Assembly: GCF_900111885.1 (NCBI RefSeq)
Contig: NZ_FOKG01000004.1
Location: 289,886-353,885, forward strand
Source: Amycolatopsis marina
GTDB lineage: Bacteria; Actinomycetota; Actinomycetes; Mycobacteriales; Pseudonocardiaceae
DNA length: 64,000 bases
Direction: 5' to 3'
Positions 44,702 through 52,688 of the stretch are shown here, piece by piece; the stretch's first letter is position 1; each line of letters opens with the position of its first letter. The notes below the pieces were generated by a model. The model worked only from the letters and a program-made list of their open reading frames with translations. It had not been told where the DNA came from and did not search any database. The position numbers and the translations under genes are program-made.

Positions 44702-45367
44702 TCAGGCTGCGGACCGGTGCACGGTCAACAGCCGACGTGCGGCCGCGGAGGTCACCGGCGCGGTGGTGGCCTCCTCGGGCTCGGGACCGGCGAGGGCCTC
44801 GATCAGCACGGCGTGCACGGCATCCGCCTCGGGCAGTTGCCAGCCCCAGACCTCGGGCTTGACGCGCCAGTGCACGACTCCGTGCTGAAACGGCGTCGGC
44901 GGTAGCGGAATCCAGCTGCCCTCGCCGTGGCAACGCACAGTGCCGCGCTCGTCGAGTTCGGCAGGCAACTGAGCGGCCACCGTGGTGAGGAACAGCCACC
45001 GCCCGTTCGGCATCGCGACGATCGGAGCCGGCTGCCCCGTGGCCCGCAGCAGACGTGCTGCGCGGCGGCCCAGGTCGTCATCGACCTCCACCGCGTCGAG
45101 CACTCGCCCGGTCGCGACCAGGAGGCTGTGCGGGTCGCCGGTGAACCACTCGGCAATCTGCTGCGGATGTGCCCCCAACCGGTCCTGCCAGTCCTCGTGC
45201 TCGGGCACCGGGATGGTCCAGCCAGCGCTGTCGTCCGCTGGTGCGGCCGTGTCCGGGTAGGTCCCCGGCAGCACGGGCCAGCCGCGCCAGGCGAGGCCGA
45301 TGGCCTCGGCGCGCAGCTCGATCTTGAAAGCGCCGCGCCAGCCGCTCGACCAGTCAGTGTCCAACAT
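44702..45367 (-). CDS. Prim-Pol (AEP) domain protein
   Basis: 221 aa. The segments AWRGWPVLPGTYPD near the start, QIAEWFTGDPHSLLVATGRVLDAVEVD, IVAMPNGRWLFL and VRCHGEGSWIPLPPTPF match short actinobacterial proteins annotated as bifunctional DNA primase/polymerase. No helicase domain is attached. The acidic cluster DAVEVDDD may hold metal ligands, but the catalytic triad is not obvious, so activity is uncertain. Convergent with the DNA-repair helicase, ending 2 bp past it. ATG 45367. Confidence 0.65.
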   Translation of the reverse strand: MLDTDWSSGWRGAFKIELRAEAIGLAWRGWPVLPGTYPDTAAPADDSAGWTIPVPEHEDWQDRLGAHPQQIAEWFTGDPHSLLVATGRVLDAVEVDDDLGRRAARLLRATGQPAPIVAMPNGRWLFLTTVAAQLPAELDERGTVRCHGEGSWIPLPPTPFQHGVVHWRVKPEVWGWQLPEADAVHAVLIEALAGPEPEEATTAPVTSAAARRLLTVHRSAA

Positions 45368-45754
45368 GTCTTTCTCTGCCTCCTCGGTACTTCCTCACGG
45401 TCGCCGTCATGCTGTTCGATCCGGCCGTGGGCCTTGCCCGCTGCGTGGTCGTCGTGCGGCGGCGACACAAATGACTAAACGGCAATTTGCAGATCGGGGG
45501 AACCTGTCTCTCGACAACCGGCGGTTCGAGAACGGTGAGCGAACTCACGGCAACGGTCGCACCGAACACCCGGGGTGCCGGTGATCGCCGAACGGTGCCA
45601 CCCGTCCCGCCGTTCGCCGGTGGTTTCGGGGCGATAACGACCGCAACCGGGGCCAAGAAACCAGATCTGGAGCGATGCCGGGCCCTTCATCGGCGCAACG
45701 GACCGGAGTGATACCGCTCACCGCGCGCCAGTGACCGTTGCTCGCCGCGCCGTC
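45368..45754. other. Spacer between Prim-Pol gene and Tad locus
   Basis: 387 bp with no credible gene on either strand. Composition is uneven: an AT-richer stretch (45470-45495, caaatgactaaacggcaatt) could carry the leftward promoter for the Prim-Pol gene. No clear terminator, repeat or RNA was recognised. The leftward Tad operon ends at 45755, so its terminator should be here, but no strong hairpin stands out. Confidence 0.5.
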
Positions 45755-46222
45755 TCATGCCCGACCGGTCGGTCGGTCACCCTTGGACCGCTCGTCGATT
45801 TCGCCGAGCGGCCCGACCGGCCCCGCCCTCGCTCGTGCCCGGACCGCTCCACTTGCCCCGAGCGCGCCAGGCAATGTCGTCTCGACCTCCACCAGCGCAT
45901 CCCAGCCATCGAAACCGCAGTTGGTGATTCGCACCCGCATCCGCTCGGCCACCCTGCTCGCCTCGGCACAGGCGTGGTCCACGCCGAACACTGCCGCTCC
46001 AGCCGCGGCCAACGCGGCGAGGTCGGCCGCAGCCGCCGCCCGCTGCCTTGCGACGATCGCACCGCCCAACCAGAGGACCACGCCGGTGATCACCAACAGT
46101 GCGGTCACCGCACATGCGGTCCATACCGTGGCGAATCCGGCATCAGTGTTCCTCGGCGAACCCGTGTTCCTGTGAGATCCCGTGACGCGATCTCGTCGCC
46201 AGGGCGCGACCTCCCGCGGCAT
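45755..46222 (-). CDS. TadE-like membrane protein (Rv3654c type)
   Basis: 155 aa from ATG 46222, 4 bp after the tadE stop. One membrane helix (VWTACAVTALLVITGVVLWLGG) is followed by an Ala-rich helical stretch ARQRAAAAADLAALAAA, the pattern of the TadE-like family found next to helicase and Tad genes in actinobacteria. A Cys pair lies further on. Likely a pseudopilin or assembly component on the outer face of the membrane. Last gene of the Tad operon. Confidence 0.78.
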   Translation of the reverse strand: MPREVAPWRRDRVTGSHRNTGSPRNTDAGFATVWTACAVTALLVITGVVLWLGGAIVARQRAAAAADLAALAAAGAAVFGVDHACAEASRVAERMRVRITNCGFDGWDALVEVETTLPGALGASGAVRARARAGPVGPLGEIDERSKGDRPTGRA

Positions 46223-46226
46223 TCGC

Positions 46227-46682
46227 TCATGCCGGGGCACGGGCTCGTTCCTTCGTCGGGGCTTCCCGGCCTTGCCCCGGCTCGATCGTCGCGTAGGCCT
46301 CAGCGTGCAACTCGACCACTGGCAGCAGCCCGGAACCGGCATCTGTCAACACCGTGACCAGGACACCGCCGAGTTCGTACCGGACCACCATGCGCGCCCT
46401 ACTTGGCGCGAGCGTGCGTACCGCATCCGCGGCCAGCGAACTGTCGCCCCTGGCCAGCAGGCGGGCTGCCGCCCTTGCCGCGTCGGCACATCGGAGCTGG
46501 TCGATCACCATCGAGAGCCCGGCGAGCACCATGCCGAGAATCGTGACCAGTGCGCAGATCGAAATCGCCGCCTCAACCGTCACCGCACCACGATCCTTCG
46601 GCGACGCCCTACCCCTGGCATGAGTCTGTCTGAGCACTCGGGTCCGCGATCGAGTCGCCAGGGCTCTGGCTCGCCCCCTCAC
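46227..46682 (-). CDS. TadE family pilus-assembly protein
   Basis: 151 aa; GTG 46682 overlaps the upstream pilin stop (GTGA). Arg-rich N-terminus, then the TadE signature RGAVTVEAAISICALVTILG with the conserved Glu in the helix, and an extracytoplasmic domain. TadE pseudopilins are processed by the prepilin peptidase and help build Flp pili. Orthologue of Rv3655c. Confidence 0.83.
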   Translation of the reverse strand: MRGRARALATRSRTRVLRQTHARGRASPKDRGAVTVEAAISICALVTILGMVLAGLSMVIDQLRCADAARAAARLLARGDSSLAADAVRTLAPSRARMVVRYELGGVLVTVLTDAGSGLLPVVELHAEAYATIEPGQGREAPTKERARAPA

Positions 46683-46924
46683 AGTGACACCGAAAGTGCG
46701 CGCTCGACCAAAGCAGTGAGGCCTGCCAGCACGGAGTCCCCGGTCACGACCGCGTAGAGCAGTGCCGCGAACGCGGCGGCCGCGATCGTGCCGATGGCAT
46801 ATTCGGCGGTGCTCATGCCGTCGTCACCGGCAGGCAAGGCGCGCCGGCCCGTCTTCGGCCCGGGAATGTACTGCTGCTTCCAAGGCGGCTGGTTCCAGGA
46901 GAGCAGCGTGCGGGTCGTGTTCAT
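46679..46924 (-). CDS. Flp-type pilin (DUF4244)
   Basis: 81 aa. After a 36-residue hydrophilic leader comes a class III prepilin site: Gly-Met-Ser-Thr-Ala-Glu-Tyr, cut after Gly, with Glu at +5, then hydrophobic AIGTIAAAAFAALLYAVV. The mature protein would be only about 45 residues, typical of Flp pilins. Orthologue of Rv3656c. The leader is longer than in Gram-negative Flp. ATG 46924, with GGGAAC upstream. No prepilin peptidase gene lies in the window. Confidence 0.83.
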   Translation of the reverse strand: MNTTRTLLSWNQPPWKQQYIPGPKTGRRALPAGDDGMSTAEYAIGTIAAAAFAALLYAVVTGDSVLAGLTALVERALSVSL

Positions 46925-46976
46925 GTCGTTCCCTTTCTCGGTAAGTGTCCTCGTGTCGATTTCGTTGGCGGGCGCT

Positions 46977-47603
46977 TCAAGACAGAACCGCGAGCTGGCT
47001 TGCCAGGCCGGCCACCACCGGGATCACCCCGAGGCACAAGAAGGCGGGCAGGAAACACAGTCCGAGCGGCCCGGTGACGAGCACCGCCGTCCGCTGCGCC
47101 CTCGCCTCGGCGCGATCCCCGGTGCCATCACGGATGCGATCGGCGAGCGCGGCCGCCGTCTCGGCGAGGGCCGCACCCGAACGAGCAGTCCGGCAGGCCG
47201 ACCGCGCCAGCTCCGCGGTATGCGGGCATGCCAGCGCGGGAGCCCACCCCTCGCCTGGTTCGCTACCGAGGGCGAGCAGATCCGCGCTCGCAGCGAGCGG
47301 GGCTGACGCGGCAGCAGGCAGGTCGCCGACGATGCCGTGGATCGCGGCCGGAATGGGTAGGCCCGCTCGCAGGAAGGCAGCCAGCAGGTCCCAGGCCGCT
47401 GCCAATCGCAGTGGCTCCTCCTGATCCGGGCGGAGGAACGAGAGCCTCCCCATGCGGGACCGGAGCCGACTCACGCCCGCGCCGGTTCCCTCTCGACAGG
47501 CCGCGCTCGGCAGGACAGTGCGCAATCTGGCCTCGGTCCGCGTCGGAGACGGCACCGCGAGCACCGCACCGGCGAGCAGGCCGACGACCACGACGGTGTT
47601 CAC
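46977..47603 (-). CDS. TadC-like type II/IV secretion inner-membrane protein
   Basis: 208 aa. GTG 47603 overlaps the TadB-like stop (GTGA). N-terminal helix, a T2SS-F cytoplasmic segment (LAAAWDLLAAFLRAGLPIPAAI) and C-terminal helices (VLVTGPLGLCFLPAFLCLGV). It is shorter than Gram-negative TadC, as in mycobacterial Rv3657c. Together with TadB it forms the inner-membrane platform for the Tad ATPase. Confidence 0.82.
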   Translation of the reverse strand: MNTVVVVGLLAGAVLAVPSPTRTEARLRTVLPSAACREGTGAGVSRLRSRMGRLSFLRPDQEEPLRLAAAWDLLAAFLRAGLPIPAAIHGIVGDLPAAASAPLAASADLLALGSEPGEGWAPALACPHTAELARSACRTARSGAALAETAAALADRIRDGTGDRAEARAQRTAVLVTGPLGLCFLPAFLCLGVIPVVAGLASQLAVLS

Positions 47604-48421
47604 GAGACCACCACCTGCCGGGTCAATCGGGCGGTCCAGGCGACCCCGGCCACGATCAGCACAGCGCCCACCACGGACAGGACCTGCCCCGGCAACGTAT
47701 CGAGCAGAAACCGCAGGGGGTGTGCGCCCATCGCCTCCCCCAACAGCAGGCCGAACAGCGGCAGAACCGCCAGCACCGCGCCACTGGCGCGCGCACCTGC
47801 CATGCGAGCGTCCAGCTGTCCGGCGAACCTCGCTGCGGTCTCGAGGTCCCGGCGGACGGAATCAAGTACGTCAGCGAGTGGGAGGCCGTGCCGCTGTGCA
47901 AGGAACCAGGCACGGCGCAGCCTTTGTACCGCCGGCCCCGTCACGAGGTCGGCGACGTCGGGTGCCGGAGCGAACGTCGGTGACACCCCGAGTCGTTCGG
48001 TCACGGCCAGTCCCCTGAGGACTCGCCGTGCTCCGGGGGCCGCGTCACCGGCCACGGCCTCCGCGACCTCGGCTGGGCTCGCACCCGTTCGCAGACCTGC
48101 CACAACAGCCCGCACTGCTTCGGCCAGTGCGGAAACCGCACATACCTGAGCGTGCCCCCGGCAGCGGGCGGTGCGCTGCAGCCGCACGGCGAACGCAAGC
48201 AGCGCGATCGCGACCACCGGGCCCAGGCCGACGAGCGGCATCAAGGCCACCACCGTCAGCAGGCACAGAATCAACGGAATCAGCAACCGGGACCGTGAAA
48301 AGGACACCGTGGCGGGCACGGGCACGCCGGGCAGCAACGACACAAGCCGGTCCGCGCGACCGCTCCTCGTCGGCCAGCACAGTAGGCCGAGACCACCGGC
48401 GAACGCCGCACAAGTCAACAT
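47600..48421 (-). CDS. TadB-like type II/IV secretion inner-membrane protein
   Basis: 273 aa from ATG 48421, which overlaps the tadA stop. Two N-terminal helices are followed by a T2SS-F domain (ALAEAVRAVVAGLRTGASPA and a helical repeat) and C-terminal helices (VLAVLPLFGLLLGEAMG). Orthologue of Rv3658c. Partner of the TadC-like protein. A reading extending to 48496 lies inside tadA and is unlikely. Confidence 0.83.
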   Translation of the reverse strand: MLTCAAFAGGLGLLCWPTRSGRADRLVSLLPGVPVPATVSFSRSRLLIPLILCLLTVVALMPLVGLGPVVAIALLAFAVRLQRTARCRGHAQVCAVSALAEAVRAVVAGLRTGASPAEVAEAVAGDAAPGARRVLRGLAVTERLGVSPTFAPAPDVADLVTGPAVQRLRRAWFLAQRHGLPLADVLDSVRRDLETAARFAGQLDARMAGARASGAVLAVLPLFGLLLGEAMGAHPLRFLLDTLPGQVLSVVGAVLIVAGVAWTARLTRQVVVS

Positions 48422-49584
48422 GACGACACCGGCGAACGCCGCGCCAGCAGCTCCGTGAACAGCGATTTGTGCTCTGTCCACCGGCCGGATCGCCATACGT
48501 CGCAGACCCGCACCCCTTCGCCCTTGGTTCGGCGCAGCACTCCGATACCGGCGAGCATCCGGTGCCCACCCTGTTCCCTGCGCATGTGCAGAACGATCTG
48601 GATCGCCGAGGCGAGCTGGCTGTGCAACGCGGAACGGGACAGGCCACCCAAGGCGGCCAGCGCCTCGAGCCTCGCCGGAACCTCCTCAGCCGAGTTGGCG
48701 TGCAGGGTTCCGGCGCCACCGTCATGACCGGTGTTGAGCGCGGTCAGCAGTTCGCACACCTCTCGGCCACGTACTTCACCGAGCACGAGCCGGTCCGGGC
48801 GCATCCGAAGGGCCTGCCGCACCAGCTCGCGAAGCGTCACCTCGCCCGCGCCCTCCACGTTCGGTGGACGGGCGACAAGCCGGACGAACTGTGGATGGCG
48901 GGGCCGCAACTCACCTGCGTCCTCGACGCAGACGATGCGTTCGCTCGGGTCGACCCTGCCGAGCATCGCTGCCAGAAGCGTGGTCTTTCCCGAACCCGTC
49001 GCTCCGGTGACGACGAAGGCGAGGCGCGCGGCGACGATCGACTCGACTGCGGCGAGACCGGTGCCGTCGAGGGTTCGCAGGTCGGCAAGGGCCTGTAGGT
49101 CGTGTGCGGCCGGCCGCAGCACACGCAGGGCGATGCACGTTCCCGCCGTGGCGATGGGCGGCAGCACCGCGTGCAGCCGAACCGGACCGTGCGGTCCCGC
49201 GTTCGGAAGCCAGCCGTCGACAAAGGGCTGAGCATCATCGAGTCTGCGGCCCGCAGCGAGCGCGAGGCGCTGCGCGAGCCTGCGCACGGACTCCTCGGCA
49301 GGAAACGAGAGGGAGGTGTGCTGGAGCCCGTCCCGTCCGTCGATCCAGACCTGATCGGGAGCGGTGACCAGGACGTCGGTGACCTCCGGATCCGCCAGCA
49401 ACGGTTCGAGTGGGCCCACTCCCGCGATCTCGTGACGGACGAGGCGCAGCGCTTCCAGCACCTCCGCATGCCCGGCCACTCCGCCGGACTCGACCCTGAT
49501 CGCCCGGGCCACAGCGGCGGGATCAAGTGCGTCGGGTGTACCTGCCAGCCGCCTTCGAACTCGTTCCAGCAGTTCGGTGCTCAT
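48415..49584 (-). CDS. tadA: Tad secretion ATPase (CpaF/TadA type)
   Basis: 389 aa. ATG 49584 overlaps the ssd stop (TGATG). Type II/IV secretion ATPase powering Flp pilus assembly: Walker A GATGSGKTTLL, Asp-box ERIVCVEDAGEL, Walker B-like RPDRLVLGEVRG, and HDGGAGTLHANS with the His box. The N-terminal helical domain (about 1-100) is CpaF-like. Orthologue of Rv3659c. Likely hexameric at the membrane with TadB/TadC. Confidence 0.93.
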   Translation of the reverse strand: MSTELLERVRRRLAGTPDALDPAAVARAIRVESGGVAGHAEVLEALRLVRHEIAGVGPLEPLLADPEVTDVLVTAPDQVWIDGRDGLQHTSLSFPAEESVRRLAQRLALAAGRRLDDAQPFVDGWLPNAGPHGPVRLHAVLPPIATAGTCIALRVLRPAAHDLQALADLRTLDGTGLAAVESIVAARLAFVVTGATGSGKTTLLAAMLGRVDPSERIVCVEDAGELRPRHPQFVRLVARPPNVEGAGEVTLRELVRQALRMRPDRLVLGEVRGREVCELLTALNTGHDGGAGTLHANSAEEVPARLEALAALGGLSRSALHSQLASAIQIVLHMRREQGGHRMLAGIGVLRRTKGEGVRVCDVWRSGRWTEHKSLFTELLARRSPVSSC

Positions 49585-50681
49585 CACGAGCGCACCGGCT
49601 CGGCACAGGCGGAAGCCAGCGCCTCCAGCACTTCGCTCGCCGCCGTTGCCAGAGAACTGCGCGGCCCTCCGGTGAACAACCCGCGCTCGATGGCGCGTGG
49701 CAGCGCCCGCTCCGAACGGAACTCCGCCGCCAATTGCACACCAAGCGTCCTGGCGATGGCGGGTCCGCCAAGCCCGTCGGGCCCAGGACCGCGGACGACG
49801 ATGCGCGCACGTCCCGTGTGCCGTCCGAGCAGCCGGATGACACCCGCGGTCGCGGCGCAGGCACGAACCTCGGCAGGCAGGACCACGATCACCAGGTCCG
49901 CGTTTGCCACCGCGGCCGCGGCACCGGCACCAAGATGTCGCGCGACATCACAGATCACCGTGCTTCCCGCGCGGCGAGCCGCCGCGAGCACCGCGGTGAC
50001 GGCTTCAGTTGTGGGCCCGGCCGGGCCAGTAGGTCCACCGCCAGGCCGGTCACAAGACAGCACGGACAAGCTGCCACCGCCGTGGCTGCGCGCGGGCAGT
50101 GCCGCGGCGAGGTCGGTCATCGAGAGGCGCCCGGACGTATCCCGCAGCCCTGACCAGCGCAGTCCCTCGGCACGTTCCATCCCGAGGACGAGGTCCGCAC
50201 CGCCGCCCAGCGGATCGCAGTCCAGCAGCAACGCGTCCGCGCCGTCCCGGCAGACAGCGAGGCCGGTGGCGGCTGCGAACACCGACGCTCCCGCCCCGCC
50301 GCAGCCACCGAGAACCGCCAGCACCCTGCCGTCCCCGCCGCGTGGGCCCTCGGCAATATCGGCGAACGCAGAGATGAGCACGTTCTCGGAGTCAGGCAGG
50401 ACGACCACCTTGCTGACCCCCGCCTCGAAGGCCACCCGCCACGAGCCCGCGGGGAGCGCCGACTTGCAGACAAGGACGACACCGTCACGGCGTGGCGGCG
50501 ACTCGGCCGCGGTGAGAACGTCCTCGTCCACGATCACGAGCGGGGCTCCTGCCCACCGCGATTCCGCGGCCACGGTGTCCGGGACACGTTCGACCTCGCA
50601 GCCAACAGCTGCCGCCAACCGCAGGACCTCGTCCAGCAGCGTTTCGTCGTTGATCAGTACGAGTGGCCGCTCGTCCGTCAC
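49584..50681 (-). CDS. ssd: Septum-site-determining protein Ssd (CpaE/MinD-like)
   Basis: 365 aa from GTG 50681, with GGGGAG seven bases upstream. The N-terminal receiver-like domain (about 1-110) is followed by a MinD/ParA-type ATPase fold. The P-loop LGGCGGAGASVFAA lacks the usual Lys, a deviation known in Ssd/CpaE proteins. Orthologue of Rv3660c, which affects septum formation and localises with Tad proteins. First gene of the seven-gene Tad operon; the promoter should lie in 50682-51165. Confidence 0.87.
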   Translation of the reverse strand: MTDERPLVLINDETLLDEVLRLAAAVGCEVERVPDTVAAESRWAGAPLVIVDEDVLTAAESPPRRDGVVLVCKSALPAGSWRVAFEAGVSKVVVLPDSENVLISAFADIAEGPRGGDGRVLAVLGGCGGAGASVFAAATGLAVCRDGADALLLDCDPLGGGADLVLGMERAEGLRWSGLRDTSGRLSMTDLAAALPARSHGGGSLSVLSCDRPGGGPTGPAGPTTEAVTAVLAAARRAGSTVICDVARHLGAGAAAAVANADLVIVVLPAEVRACAATAGVIRLLGRHTGRARIVVRGPGPDGLGGPAIARTLGVQLAAEFRSERALPRAIERGLFTGGPRSSLATAASEVLEALASACAEPVRS

Positions 50682-50788
50682 GTGTCTCCCCTTTACCCCG
50701 TCGATGGGCACTGACGGGCCGGTTCGTCCGGCCGTGCTTCCACCGTCGCTCTGCGGCGCAGCACTGGACAAGCCGCTTCTGCCGGACC

Positions 50789-50815
50789 TGTGGATAACTC
50801 GGCACTTGTGGATAA
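50789..50815. promoter_or_regulatory. Two perfect DnaA boxes in tandem
   Basis: TGTGGATAA (reverse complement of TTATCCACA) occurs at 50789-50797 and again at 50807-50815, 18 bp apart and in the same orientation. Both match the strict E. coli-type DnaA box. They lie upstream of ssd and the Tad operon and could tie it to replication or DnaA control. They are too few for an origin. Confidence 0.6.
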
Positions 50816-50862
50816 ACCTGGGGAAAACGCAGGTCACGGTCCGGAGAAAGAGAGATAAAGGG

Positions 50863-50998
50863 GCGACCCCCGCCAGGGGGGAGGAGCGGGGGTCGCCGGG
50901 GTTCAGCCCCGGGGGGTCGGACTGAACCGGTCCGATTGACACCGGACCCCTCAACTGTAACTCGATGCGCGCGAGGATGGGTGTTGGACGTACACCCA
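50863..50998. other. Structured GC-rich spacer between ssd and HAD gene
   Basis: Within the divergent 484-bp spacer, GCGACCCCCGC (50863-50873) pairs perfectly with GCGGGGGTCGC (50886-50896). Then a ccggggttcagccccgg hairpin follows, and TGGGTGT pairs with ACACCCA (50978-50984, 50992-50998). No gene ends here, so terminators are not needed; a small RNA or leader structure is possible. Not recognised as a known family. Confidence 0.45.
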
Positions 50999-51165
50999 CA
51001 ATTCGGTAACGGCTAAACCGACCGAATGTCGCTCGTTGTGCTGAATTTTCCCCCGTCTACCACTCAGGGTGATTACTTGCCCAAGCAAGGGCACGCTCCT
51101 CCCGCCGGCCTGGTCGAGCGAGCAGGCGGAAGTCAGCCGCATCCCGCCGCTCCTATTGTGGAGAG

Positions 51166-52032
51166 GTGGCAGAACCAAGCAGCGCGCCGTTTACCGCAGG
51201 GCAGGACCCACACCGGCCAGACGGGGCGCGCACCCCCCGGATCGCGGCGTTCTTCGACCTCGACAAGACCATCATCGCCTCATCCAGCGCGCTGGCCTTC
51301 AGCAAACCCCTGCTCCGGCAGGGCCTGATCAACCGCAGGGCCGCACTGAAAAGTGCCTACGCACAACTGGTGTTCTCGCTGGCCGGTGCGGACGCCGACA
51401 AGACCGAGCGGATGCGCGCGCAGATCTCCGCCCTGTGCGCCGGCTGGGACGTCGCGCAGGTGCGGTCGGTGGTCACCGAGACCCTGCACGACGTCGTCGA
51501 CCCGCTTGTCTACGCCGAGGCCGCGGAGCTCATCACCCAGCACAAGGCCGAGGGGCATGACGTGATCGTGCTGTCGGCGACGGGCGAGGAGGTGGTCGCG
51601 CCGATTTCCGACATGCTCGGCGCGACCCGCAGCGTGGCGACGAGGATGCACATCGTCGACGGCCGGTACTCCGGCGAGGTGGATTTCTACTGCTACGGCG
51701 AACAGAAGGCGGTCGCGGCACGAGAACTCGCCGAGGTCCACGGCTACGACCTGAGTTCCTGCCACGCCTACACCGATTCGAGCACCGACATTCCACTGCT
51801 CGAGGCAGTGGGCAGGCCGCACGCCGTGAACCCGGACCGGGCCCTGCGCAGGCATGCCACCGAACGCGGCTGGCCCGTGCTCACGTTCTCCAACCCGGTG
51901 TCCCTGCGCAGCCGCATTTCGACCCCGTCCGCGACGGCGATGGCGGTGGGATTCGGCGTCGGCGCCGTCGCCGCCGCGGGAGCGACCTGGTTCGGCCTGT
52001 CCCGACGAGCGAAGCGGGGGCGCTCCGAGTGA
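51166..52032 (+). CDS. HAD-IB family phosphatase, membrane-anchored
   Basis: 288 aa. HAD motif I FFDLDKTIIASSS, motif II in VIVLSATGEEVV, motif IV AYTDSSTDIPLLE. A C-terminal hydrophobic stretch (AMAVGFGVGAVAAAGATWFG) plus RRAKR suggests a membrane tail. Sequence resembles SerB-like phosphatases, but homologue Rv3661 is not proven to be phosphoserine phosphatase; a lipid or sugar phosphate is possible. GTG 51166 with GGAGAG directly before it. Confidence 0.85.
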   Translation: MAEPSSAPFTAGQDPHRPDGARTPRIAAFFDLDKTIIASSSALAFSKPLLRQGLINRRAALKSAYAQLVFSLAGADADKTERMRAQISALCAGWDVAQVRSVVTETLHDVVDPLVYAEAAELITQHKAEGHDVIVLSATGEEVVAPISDMLGATRSVATRMHIVDGRYSGEVDFYCYGEQKAVAARELAEVHGYDLSSCHAYTDSSTDIPLLEAVGRPHAVNPDRALRRHATERGWPVLTFSNPVSLRSRISTPSATAMAVGFGVGAVAAAGATWFGLSRRAKRGRSE

Positions 52033-52206
52033 CGTCGGCGGCCCGGCGACAGCGCCTGCTCGCCCTCCGTGCACCGACGGCATCCGCTACACCCACACGG
52101 CGGTAGCATCGCGCGCTTTTCCTTGCAGCTAGCGCGAGTTCGATAACACGGGGCGTTCACCACTCACCCACAACGAGCGTCTGTACCGGTGCACCCGTCC
52201 ACCCCC

Positions 52207-52235
52207 TTGAAGTGACGGCCATCACTGGGTAGAAA
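52207..52235 (+). promoter_or_regulatory. Promoter for the noncoding RNA candidate
   Basis: TTGAAG (52207-52212) and TAGAAA (52230-52235) are separated by 17 bp, close to housekeeping sigma consensus. Initiation would fall near 52242, just where the 5' arm of the predicted closing stem begins. Confidence 0.5.
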
Positions 52236-52241
52236 GTAGGT

Positions 52242-52510
52242 GCGGACGTTTGATCGGCCAGGGAGCAGACAGAGGAGAAGTCTGGTCCACCCCGACAAAT
52301 CTCCGTGCGCGGACACCGGGCACCCACGCGCAGCACGCCGCGGGAGGCTTGTCGTCAAGGGACTGCGTACCGGGACGCCGGACGCCGAGTCCAGGTAGGT
52401 ACGACTTATGCAGCACGCTTGGTAACCCGAGCGGTCCGCGCGAGCAGGCGGCGCTCGTCGACGCAATGTCGACGGGCGCCGCCAGCTTTATGTGCTACTT
52501 CCGTCCGATC
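52242..52510 (+). ncRNA. Candidate Ms1/MTS2823-like RNA
   Basis: Position: directly downstream of the Rv3661 homologue, where mycobacteria encode the abundant Ms1/MTS2823 RNA that binds RNA polymerase core. Structure seen in the sequence: possible end-closing pairing CGGACG (52243-52248) with CGTCCG near 52503-52508; an internal hairpin CAGAC/GTCTG; CGTGCGCG with CGCGCAGCACG; and a strong 3' hairpin at 52447-52483 (8 bp, 2x2 internal loop, 6 bp, 5-nt loop). Expected length about 270-300 nt fits. Primary sequence identity to Ms1 was not checked; the call rests on synteny, promoter and fold. Confidence 0.45.
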
Positions 52511-52688
52511 TGGACAGCCGAGACAAATCTGTTATCCAGCCCGATTGGTCCGAACGGCACAGTGGGCCGTTGACCGGACACGGGTACGTCAGTAGCTTCC
52601 CGATAACAGTCGATTCACGTGAGAATATTTCGAATCGTCTCGATCACCGCCGCACGCCCCAGGGCCGCGGCCAGACAGGGAGGCCGTC

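Larger units (their letters stand above)
52033..52688 (+). other. Noncoding interval downstream of the HAD gene
   Basis: 656 bp without a believable protein gene on either strand. Its middle holds the candidate structured RNA (52207-52510). The last 100 bp (52590-52688) include the ribosome site GGGAGG of the nagZ-type gene and a relatively AT-rich stretch gtgagaatatttcgaatc, likely promoter sequence for the cell-wall recycling genes. Confidence 0.6.

Noticed and set aside
50682..51165. Chromosomal origin
   Set aside because: Only two DnaA boxes, no dnaA/dnaN/gyrB genes nearby and no AT-rich unwinding region.
52250..52573. 107-codon frame in the noncoding interval
   Set aside because: No ribosome site, poor composition, and it overlaps strong RNA stems.
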